From NCBI GenBank assembly GCA_964460985.1, contig CAYWQX010000004.1:33378-97377 (forward strand): DNA of 64,000 bases. Direction: 5' to 3'. Position numbers and translations under genes: made by a program. The notes under the pieces are model-generated. The model saw nothing but the letters and a program-made list of their open reading frames with translations, had not been told where the DNA came from and made no database searches. Source of the DNA: CAZABG01 sp964460985 (GTDB lineage Bacteria > Chlamydiota > Chlamydiia > Chlamydiales > Parachlamydiaceae). Shown here in pieces: positions 32,694-40,900 of this stretch (position 1 is the stretch's first letter; each line of letters opens with the position of its first letter).

Positions 32694-33820
32694 GAATGTA
32701 AAATCTTTTTAAAAGTTTCAACAAAAGACTCTACCTCTTTTTCGGTCAAATCGTAATAAAGTGGAAGAGATAAAGCCTCTTCAAAATATTTTTCCATCTC
32801 CGGGAAATACTCGGCGACATCGCCTACCATTTTTTTAATCACAGGATGGCGATAAACGGGAATGTAGTGGAGCTGAGTGCCGTAGCGATGCTCTAATAAT
32901 TTTTGCATAAAATCGGTTCTCGTCGTCTTAAACTTTCGAAAATCGATTTGTGCAACCATTAAATGATAAGCGGTTCTTTCAAGCGGCTCGTCGGAAAAAA
33001 GACGCACCCCCTCTACCCCTTTCAACAGTTCATGATAAAGTTTTACGAGCTTTCTTCTTTTGACGACAAATTTATCCAGTCTTTTGAGTTGGGATAGGCC
33101 TAAAGCCGCCTGCATTTCGATAAAATTATAGTTCCCCGTCAAGTCCTCACAGTCATATTCCCAAGCGCTTTTCCGTATTATTCCATTGTTACGAAAAAGT
33201 TTTAATTTGTTGTAGAGAGCCTCATCATTCGTAAGAGCTGCTCCCCCCTCTCCGGATGTGATTACCTTAGCAGGATGAAAACTCAAAATGGTGATGTCGG
33301 AGTAGGTGCAAGAGCCCACTTTTTCACCGCTTGGGTAATATGAGCCGATCGCGTGGGCGGCATCTTCAATAATGACCGTGCGGGGATTTTTAAGAGAATT
33401 ATAGATTTTTTTCATGTCCACGGCTATGCCGGAGAAGTGGACAGGCGCCACAAATAAACGTCCGCGAGTGGATTGGAAGTCAAGATTTTCGAGCACTAAA
33501 TCAAGATTAAAATTACCTGTGGAACGATCAATATCTATAAAGAGCGGACTTGCTCCTCGCCTGACCCCGGGACCTACCGTCGCTATAAAGGAGTTAGGCG
33601 TTGAAAGGATTCGATCGGCCGGCCCCGCATCCAAGGCAAAGTAGGCAGCGTCAAGAGCCGTGGATCCGCTGTTCATAACTACCGCATAGCGGACTTGGCA
33701 CACCTCTTTAAGAGCTTCTTCAAATGCCTCAACCTGAGCGCCTCTTGTGATGAGGTCTCCTTTAAGTGATTGAACAACAGCGTCTATATCGTTTTGATCT
33801 ATTGATTGTCTTGCATACAT
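32690..33820 (-). CDS. DegT/DnrJ/EryC1/StrS aminotransferase (sugar aminotransferase, ArnB/PseC-like)
   Basis: 376 residues. The family uses PLP to aminate 4-keto-sugar nucleotides for surface glycans. Visible: NSGSTALDAAYFAL near residue 50, EDAAHAIGSYY near residue 157, the Schiff-base lysine in FHPAKVITSGEGG near residue 188, and NFIEMQAALGLSQLKRL near 232. The closest subgroup I recognise is ArnB/PseC. A membrane protein gene overlaps its 3' end. A cytosolic enzyme making an amino sugar for a lipid A or capsule-like decoration is the natural inference; the GT39-type transferase at 20.4 kb could be a user. Confidence 0.85.
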   Translation of the reverse strand: MYARQSIDQNDIDAVVQSLKGDLITRGAQVEAFEEALKEVCQVRYAVVMNSGSTALDAAYFALDAGPADRILSTPNSFIATVGPGVRRGASPLFIDIDRSTGNFNLDLVLENLDFQSTRGRLFVAPVHFSGIAVDMKKIYNSLKNPRTVIIEDAAHAIGSYYPSGEKVGSCTYSDITILSFHPAKVITSGEGGAALTNDEALYNKLKLFRNNGIIRKSAWEYDCEDLTGNYNFIEMQAALGLSQLKRLDKFVVKRRKLVKLYHELLKGVEGVRLFSDEPLERTAYHLMVAQIDFRKFKTTRTDFMQKLLEHRYGTQLHYIPVYRHPVIKKMVGDVAEYFPEMEKYFEEALSLPLYYDLTEKEVESFVETFKKILHS

Positions 33821-33979
33821 GGAATAGGTGTAATTTAAAGAACGTTAAAAATCAACAGCTTATCGCCCAATGTTTATAAATCGCTTGCGACCTTTTCATC
33901 TTGAATGATAGAGTCTACCGCCGAAACAGCTCTAGTTGTAGTTGTGGAAAGATTGTAAATAACTTTTAGGTTTGTAGAT

Positions 33980-35320
33980 ATGCTCCTTCTCTCCCATCAA
34001 GAAGCCTGGTCTCAGTTTTTGAGCTATGTAAAGAGCAGAACGACCCCTACCGCCTACGGAAACTGGCTTGAGCCGATCAAAGTCCTTGAAGCTCAAGGAG
34101 ATGCAATCACATTAGAGATTCCCAATATTTTTGTTAAAGAATATTTGCTTTCAAACTTTAGACAGGAATTAAAATCTTTTCTTCCTGTGGGAACCGATGG
34201 CGAGCCGCTCATCCAATTCATCCTCGCCGCGCCTCAAAAAAAGCAAATTATCGCTCCCTCGCCGGTAAAAATTGACCTTCCCTCTGAACCCTCCGGCTTT
34301 GAGCTTAAACTTAATCCAAACTATCGATTTGACACCTTTATCGAAGGGCCTGCCAACCAGTTTGTTAAATCGGCCGCAATGGGGGTCGCTTCCCGTCCCG
34401 GCCATTCTTATAATCCTCTTTTCATTCACGGAGGGGTTGGTCTTGGGAAAACTCATATCCTTCACTCTATCGGACACTACATACGGGAAAATTTCAAAAA
34501 GCTAAGAGTTCATTGCATCACGACCGAAGCTTTCATCAATGAACTAGTCGATAGTCTGCGCAACAAGACCGTAGACAAAATGAAAAAGTTTTACCGCTCG
34601 GAAGTTGATGTTCTACTGGTGGACGATATTCAGTTTTTGCAAAACCGGCTAAACTTCGAAGAGGAGTTGACCAACACTTTTGAAACTCTGATCAACCAGC
34701 ACAAACAAATCGTGATCACCTGCGATAAGCCGCCCGCTCATCTCAAGCTCTCTGAAAGAATGAGCGCAAGACTCGAGTGCGGCTTGGTTGCCCATATCGG
34801 CGTCCCAGAGCTCGAAACAAGAGTTGCGATTCTTCAACACAAAGCCGAACAAAAGGGGATACAAATCCCCCATAAAGTGGCCTTCTTTATTGCGGAACAC
34901 ATCTACAATAACGTGCGTCAATTGGAGGGTGCTGTTAACCGTTTATCGGCTCATTCCCGCCTTTTAAACCTTAACATCACCGAAGAGCTTGTAGAGAAAA
35001 CGCTGAAAGAGATGTTAAAAGATGCTCCCAAGAAAAAAATCTCTGTCGAAGAGATTTTGAAGAGCGTCGCCACTATTTTCCAAGTGAAAGTGAGCGACTT
35101 AAGGGGTTCTTCCCGAACGAAAGATGTCGCTCTTCCAAGACAAGTGGCTATGTATTTAGCCAAACTTTTAATTGACGGCTCTCTTATGGTGATCGGAGAG
35201 TCCTTCGGAAAAACGCACTCGACTATCTTGCATGCGTGTAAAACGATCGAGAAGAAAATGCAGGAAGATGAGCAGCTTCGCCGTCAAATCGGAATGATCC
35301 GTCGAAATATTGAGCATTAA
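33980..35320 (+). CDS. dnaA: Chromosomal replication initiator DnaA (second copy, CT275 position)
   Basis: 446 residues with all four domains: N-terminal domain I (~5-80), a short linker, the AAA+ domain with Walker A HGGVGLGKTHI (near 152-162), Walker B VDDIQF near 215, sensor regions, and domain IV with PRQVAMYLAKLL and GKTHSTILHA near residue 415. It binds ATP and DnaA boxes to open the origin. C. trachomatis has two dnaA genes (CT250, CT275); the neighbours here fit CT275. No cluster of DnaA boxes was found in the 159-base upstream gap, which is AT-rich. Confidence 0.96.
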   Translation: MLLLSHQEAWSQFLSYVKSRTTPTAYGNWLEPIKVLEAQGDAITLEIPNIFVKEYLLSNFRQELKSFLPVGTDGEPLIQFILAAPQKKQIIAPSPVKIDLPSEPSGFELKLNPNYRFDTFIEGPANQFVKSAAMGVASRPGHSYNPLFIHGGVGLGKTHILHSIGHYIRENFKKLRVHCITTEAFINELVDSLRNKTVDKMKKFYRSEVDVLLVDDIQFLQNRLNFEEELTNTFETLINQHKQIVITCDKPPAHLKLSERMSARLECGLVAHIGVPELETRVAILQHKAEQKGIQIPHKVAFFIAEHIYNNVRQLEGAVNRLSAHSRLLNLNITEELVEKTLKEMLKDAPKKKISVEEILKSVATIFQVKVSDLRGSSRTKDVALPRQVAMYLAKLLIDGSLMVIGESFGKTHSTILHACKTIEKKMQEDEQLRRQIGMIRRNIEH

Positions 35321-35346
35321 TCGCAAATTCTGAATAGTGGGCTGAT

Positions 35347-36408
35347 ATGGCCCGCTTACTGCGCACACGCAAAAAAAAGGTTGGACTTCCTCCAGGATCG
35401 CTCGTTTATACCGGCGAGCGTCCCCAGGAAAAAATCGAGTACTACCTTATCGACTATGATATTCAAACCGTCGTTGAAATCCCCCATGCTACTTTAGATG
35501 AGTGCCTTAAGAGCATTCATGAGCCCATGATCACCTGGATCAATGTGAAAGGGCTAACTGATCCTGATGTGATCGATAAAATTGGAAAGCAATTTAAGTT
35601 AAACCCGCTCACGATGGAAGATATATTAAGTCCAAGTCAGCGGCCTAAGTGCGAAGATTATAAAGATTATCTTTACATCGTTCTGCGCCTTTTCAATAAA
35701 AAAGAGGCGAATAAAACGGATGATGAACAGATTAGCTTGATTCTTGCGAAAGATTATTTGATCACCTTTACCGAACATGCCGACACTTTTTTTGAGCCCA
35801 TAAGAGAGAGGATCCGCAAACAGGGCTCTCGATTAAGAGAATATGGAGCCGATTATTTAGCTTACGCCATAATCGATGCGATCGTAGACCAAGCTTTCTC
35901 TGTCTTAGAAAAAGTGGATGATGAGCTCGAGGATCTGGAAGAAGAGCTGATGGCGAATCCCACGCCGCAAACCCTTTATAAGCTGCAAAAGACAAGGCGA
36001 GAGATTGCGATTCTTCGAAAAAACATCTGGCCGATGCGGGAAGTGATCAGCCGTCTTGAAAGACGGGATATGCATCTCATTTCTGACCATACCCGCTTCT
36101 TCCTTCACGATGTACACGATCATACCATTCAAATGGTTGAGACGATTGAAGGCTTTAGAGATGTTTTATCGGGGATGATTGATATCTATCTGTCGAATAT
36201 TAGTCTCAAAATGAACGAGATCATGAAAGTGTTAACCATTGTATCCACTTTGTTTGTCCCTCTGACATTTATTGCCTCAATCTACGGGATGAATTTTGAA
36301 AAGATGCCCGAAATCAGCTCCAAATACGGATATCCCGCCGTCTTGATCTTAATGGCAACGGTTGCCCTTTCGATGCTCTACTTTTTTAGAAGAAAAAAAT
36401 GGATTTAA
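35347..36408 (+). CDS. corA: Magnesium/cobalt transporter CorA
   Basis: 353 residues. CorA is a homopentameric inner-membrane Mg2+ channel. The long cytosolic N-terminal domain has an acidic alpha-beta fold and long stalk helices (ELEDLEEELMANPTPQTLY region). Two C-terminal membrane helices flank the selectivity motif YGMNFEKMPE (GMN near residue 317), and the tail FRRKKWI is basic. It follows dnaA by 26 bases and meets comF tail-to-tail with a 4-base overlap, so a transcript terminator must lie within coding sequence. Confidence 0.95.
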   Translation: MARLLRTRKKKVGLPPGSLVYTGERPQEKIEYYLIDYDIQTVVEIPHATLDECLKSIHEPMITWINVKGLTDPDVIDKIGKQFKLNPLTMEDILSPSQRPKCEDYKDYLYIVLRLFNKKEANKTDDEQISLILAKDYLITFTEHADTFFEPIRERIRKQGSRLREYGADYLAYAIIDAIVDQAFSVLEKVDDELEDLEEELMANPTPQTLYKLQKTRREIAILRKNIWPMREVISRLERRDMHLISDHTRFFLHDVHDHTIQMVETIEGFRDVLSGMIDIYLSNISLKMNEIMKVLTIVSTLFVPLTFIASIYGMNFEKMPEISSKYGYPAVLILMATVALSMLYFFRRKKWI

Positions 36409-37025
36409 CAATCACTTGCCGGCTCTTCTAATCTTGAGGCTAAAACCCCTACGCTTAGAGATTTAATTCCTGATTCCTCTATCTCATATCCCGCCTCCTT
36501 TAACAGGATCTCATTATCGCAAAATAAATCCACGAGTAAAACTTTTTTGGCGTGGGTTCTCTTACGAAGTTTTAACTCCTCCCCTTGCCAATCTAAAAGG
36601 GAGTCAAACGTCACACCCCATAACTGAGATAATTCTTGAGCCAGTATTTTTCGCGGGCAAAAACCTAAAGACCATTTTTGATGCGGCTCCGTTGGGACAA
36701 AGGTGATTAGTTCAGGCTCGCCCAGATCGAGCTCATAAAATCGATAGAGAAGAAAAGAGGCAAGACCTCTGGCGAGGTACTTTTGACCTCCCTGAAAAGC
36801 CTGAACTAAACGCTGAGAGGCTCCTTCCATTTCCCATAATGGACAAACAAAAGAAAAGGGCACGAGGCGAAAAGGCTTTTTCTCAAAACGAAGGCCCTCG
36901 AAACAAGAAAGACAGAGGATTTTTTCCCCTTGGCTTAATTTGCTTTCGCAATGAAGACAAAGGGAGGGGAAAAAAAGATCGCTTAAACTCACTTTAGGGA
37001 ACTTTATCGATTTGAATATCCGCAT
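36405..37025 (-). CDS. ComF-family protein, degenerate phosphoribosyltransferase part
   Basis: 206 residues. The N-terminus shows a zinc-ribbon-like pair, CLHCESKLS and ILCLSCFEG (Cys at ~23, 26, 38, 41), typical of ComF/GntX proteins. The C-terminal PRPP-binding loop expected as VLLVDDVxTTGAT is KVLLVDLFCDNEILLKEAG, so the acidic-Thr-Thr-Gly element is missing. It is probably not a catalytic phosphoribosyltransferase. ComF is associated with DNA uptake in other bacteria, while its biochemical role is unclear. Its start overlaps the next upstream gene by 32 bases on the same strand. Confidence 0.7.
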   Translation of the reverse strand: MRIFKSIKFPKVSLSDLFFPSLCLHCESKLSQGEKILCLSCFEGLRFEKKPFRLVPFSFVCPLWEMEGASQRLVQAFQGGQKYLARGLASFLLYRFYELDLGEPELITFVPTEPHQKWSLGFCPRKILAQELSQLWGVTFDSLLDWQGEELKLRKRTHAKKVLLVDLFCDNEILLKEAGYEIEESGIKSLSVGVLASRLEEPASDC

Positions 37026-37917
37026 ATCTACGAACTTCCGGCATGATCTTGGACTCAGAGGTTCTGAAATTATCTCTTAACCACTCGCTCATCATGGAAA
37101 GCACTTTATCCATATCTTTTCGAATAAAAGAGGCCTTTTTGAACTCCTCCCCATAGCAAGACTTACCCACATCAAATCTAAAGGGCTTTCCTTCATAGGT
37201 AAAACCGGTGTTATGAGTAAGCCCATGATCGCAGTCATAGATCCCTTTTTGATATTCACGCATATACAAATCGACAATCAATTTTAACTGAGTCAAAGCT
37301 TCATCGACTTTTCCTTTCTTCAGGCTCTCCCTTAAAGCATCCCTCAAAACAACCCCTTTTTTCTGAATCACGAATACATGGTCATCGAGATCAATCGAGA
37401 ATTGCCTTCCCAGCTTATCGGAGATATTAACCGATAAATTCCAATCGTTTTTTGTTTTATTCAGGTGTAAGAAAACAAGACCGGTTTCCTCTTTATCATA
37501 CTTATACGCATCGATGTGCCCTTTGAAAAGGAGGGCGATTTTATCGAGCTTTTTCACCCTTTTTTGTTCTTTATAAGCTTTAAGAGGTCCTATGGGAGGG
37601 AGAATCTCAACAAAATAAGAGGGTTTGGAGTGCTTAAACTTGAAAAATTTCAGCACATACTTTCCATCTTCTGTTTGAAACGCAAAGATTTGCGCCCCTT
37701 TATTGAGATAAGTAAGCGGTTTGGATAAAGAAGCTTTCAGCTCCGCTTTTTCTGCATCCGGGAGAGGTGGAACATCCCATTCGGGATTATAGGCAAAATC
37801 GTTTTGAATTCCCTCCGGATAAAAATTATCGGTTAAAAAATACCATGCGCGAATCGTTGCAAAAGGTATCAGGATTAAAACAAGTAATAGGCTAAAAATT
37901 TTAAGTTTACGACTCAT
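36994..37917 (-). CDS. Membrane-anchored protein with a kinase-like fold (putative)
   Basis: 307 residues from ATG 37917 (a longer reading to 37941 is possible). A hydrophobic segment at ~7-26 anchors it; the rest is soluble. A pattern like the kinase N-lobe (GAQIFAFQTEDGKYVLKFF, candidate Lys90) is followed by a C-terminal block YDCDHGLTHNTG and FRFDVG (Asp228/230, Asn236, Asp249) similar in spacing to aminoglycoside-phosphotransferase/kinase active sites. The spacing differs by one residue from canonical kinases, so catalysis is uncertain; a pseudokinase is possible. It overlaps the upstream AsmA-like gene by 11 bases. I do not know a named family. Confidence 0.55.
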   Translation of the reverse strand: MSRKLKIFSLLLVLILIPFATIRAWYFLTDNFYPEGIQNDFAYNPEWDVPPLPDAEKAELKASLSKPLTYLNKGAQIFAFQTEDGKYVLKFFKFKHSKPSYFVEILPPIGPLKAYKEQKRVKKLDKIALLFKGHIDAYKYDKEETGLVFLHLNKTKNDWNLSVNISDKLGRQFSIDLDDHVFVIQKKGVVLRDALRESLKKGKVDEALTQLKLIVDLYMREYQKGIYDCDHGLTHNTGFTYEGKPFRFDVGKSCYGEEFKKASFIRKDMDKVLSMMSEWLRDNFRTSESKIMPEVRRYADIQIDKVP

Positions 37918-40900
37918 CGATATGGATCTCTTCTTTACCATGCTTTCTTAAGGAATAAGTGGGCTTAGCTAATGTCCCTTCAATATGGAAAGTGAAGAGC
38001 TCAGCTAGTTTAAATAATAATGTGTACTGCTTCATTTTGACATGCAGGTTTAGCTTGCCGTCGAAATCAATCTTCGATGGTTCGTTGGCAAGATAGAATT
38101 TTGAAAGTTTCCCGTCGCTATAAACGTCTTTAAACTTCGTAAGAAAGACATTCTCATCATGGATTTCGAAAAGAATATTTCCCGATACAGGGGTGAGAGC
38201 AATAAGGTCGATGCCTATACGGGACAAAATTTCGGCCGGGATTTTAAAAATCGTGTTATGGAGATTTTTCTTCACCGGGTTCTGAAAAAAGAGCTGCCCT
38301 TTGCCTTTCAAGGTTTTAATGTCGTTCAATTGACCATGAATGTCATTGACGACAAAAGATCTAATGATAAACGGCTTTAACTCATGGGGACGACCTTTTC
38401 CTACTTCATACATAAGACTCGGTCTAAAATCGGAAGAATCGATCTTCGGAATAGTGAGGGCTCCTAATCCGGTCTGATCAATGCGGATTTCAGGGATAAA
38501 GATATTTCCCGCCTGATCCATAATCTCCAAGTTTTTGATGAGTGCAAAATTCTCATCGGCCTTCAAGTCGGCGTGCATGTGATCAAATTGATACCCTTTG
38601 ATCTGGAAATCGTACCCATGAATTTCGCCATCGAAAGCATAACCCTCTAAAGCTCTTGGAAAAGCTAGGCTGCCTACTAAAGTGTAACCCGATCCTATTT
38701 CAAAGCGTTTAAGCTTCTCATAATGTTCAGGCTTCATTAAGTTTTTAGCTCTTTCACAATCGATCCCGATTTCACCGGTCAGATGAAGGGACTCGGCATC
38801 CGATAAACCTTCCTTTAAATTAAAAGAGAGGCCTTCCGCAGAGCCTTTAACTTCCTCTAAAACTACATAGCCTTTTTGAGTGTTCCAAATGATATTAATA
38901 GGATCTTTTTCTTCATAAGAGCCGTCTGCGATGACCACAACGCCCCGATTATAATCGGGAGCGGACGTTCTTAATAAAACCCATAGAAGAGATTTTTCTT
39001 TGAGAAGCTGTGTGATTCCCTTTATTTCGTCGGGCGTAATCTCAACCTGCGCATTTTTAAGATAGTAAGGCTGACCGTCAAAATAATAATATCCTTCATT
39101 AACACTCACGACAATAGTCTCCGCACCCTCTTTCTGATTTAAAAGAAGGGTGCCCGTAAGAGAGCCTTCCGCTTTTACTTCAGATAGTGTTTTGACCGTT
39201 GCATCCGACCAGTTAAGAGCGCCCCAATTTTTAACAAATCCAATAAACCAAGGAAGCGCCGATGCCTCTACGTTAAAACGGAGGGGAAACACATCCACCT
39301 GGCTAGTCACACTATCAAACCTAGCTTTTTCAAAAACAAGCTCCGCGGTGCAATTTTGATTAAGAGGATTATACGGCTGCAATTTGAGATGGTTTAAAGT
39401 CCATTCCTGTTTGGGTATCCAGGCAATTTCAAAAGACTCATCGTTTTCAAAAGGAACCCCTTTAAGAGATAGGCCTTCCACTTTACCCTTCACTTTAAGT
39501 TCAAGGTTTTGAGGGTCCCAGATAACTTTCCCGACCCCTTTGAAAATGCCTTCGGGTGCATATTGCTTAACCAAGTTTTCCGCTTCAGGCAATTCAGATA
39601 GAGCCTTCAAATTCAGTTCAAAGAGAGGAATATCAGCTTCAATCACAGGATTATCTTGATTCCACTCACCCTTTAAGCCGGCTAGTAAAAGCTGGCCTTT
39701 TCTGACCCCGAAATGATTGATTTTCCACTTATCAGCCTCTTGAATGAGATCAACAGAAACACTAAGATCATCAGCTTTCAAATCGTTAATCGTCCAAAGA
39801 CTGCCTTTCTTTTCTCCCTCGATTTTTAACTCTTTAATCTGCCTGTTATCGATGGTTAAATCGCCGCCCTCTAAAGCAAAATTAAATTGGCTAAAGTCCC
39901 CTTGATAATCGAGATTAATTTTAATCTCCCCCGACAAGGTGTTTAAATCGCCTAAACGCTGGAAAAGGGAGGATGGAATAAATAGAAGGCCTGTTCTCGA
40001 GAAGCGGCTCAGTTCGTGGACAAGGGTAGAGAGTCTAAAGCGGGTCCCAAAGTGAAATTGATCTACCCCTTTTAACTCTTTCAAAGTGAGATCTAGTTGA
40101 TCGCACTCCAAACTGCCGAAGTGGCAAAGAGGTTTATCGAAATTAATACGGGTGATTTCACCCTCTTTTTCAAGAGTTCCTTTTAATCTTGCGACCTCTC
40201 CCTTTTGATCATTTAATTTTAAATCGAAGAAGCCGATTAAATTGCCAAAATCATCAAAACCAAAACGCTCTGCTTCAAAGGTATACTCCTCTTCCTTATC
40301 TTTTTGGCCGATAAGGAGAAGTCCGTTTAAATCGCTAAAGTGTAGAGTTTTAGCCTCTTTATCGTAGCTGAATTCAAGCGAGATATCGTGGCCTGAAAAT
40401 TCATGCGGCTCCCCTTTGAACTCTCCTTCCGTGATGGAGCCCTTGATTTTTGCATCCCACTCATAATCTTCCGGAAATACGTGGAACATAAGAGTTGCGC
40501 CCGGCTCTTTCAACCGGATGGATCCGTCTAAAGGGATGTCGGCTAAGAAAAGATTGGGGTCGATATGCGATAGAAGATCGGCCGCATCCTTGTACCTTCC
40601 GTCGATCGAGTTTGCATGAATCGCCAAATCAAAAACCCCTTCCCCGGGATCGGAGTAATCGATAACAAACTCCCCCTCCATCTCAACATGATTTGAAACG
40701 GCGCTTATGGGAGCTATAAAAATTTGCTTATCCCAGAAAGTCACCTCTCCATCGATATTTTGGAAAAAAAGCCCCTTTTTCTTATCGAAATAGGTGGCAT
40801 CCTTCATTTTAAGATGCCCTAGGTGACTTTTAGTTTTGAAATCAACCCAATGCACTCCTTGATAGTGATTTTTGGGCATCTCCATTTTGAGATGAGGATT

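Noticed and set aside
33821..33979. Possible replication origin upstream of dnaA
   Set aside because: Only a partial TTGTGGAAA-like box was seen; no cluster of DnaA boxes and no AT-rich 13-mer array. The upstream gene is also a DegT enzyme, not the usual origin context.
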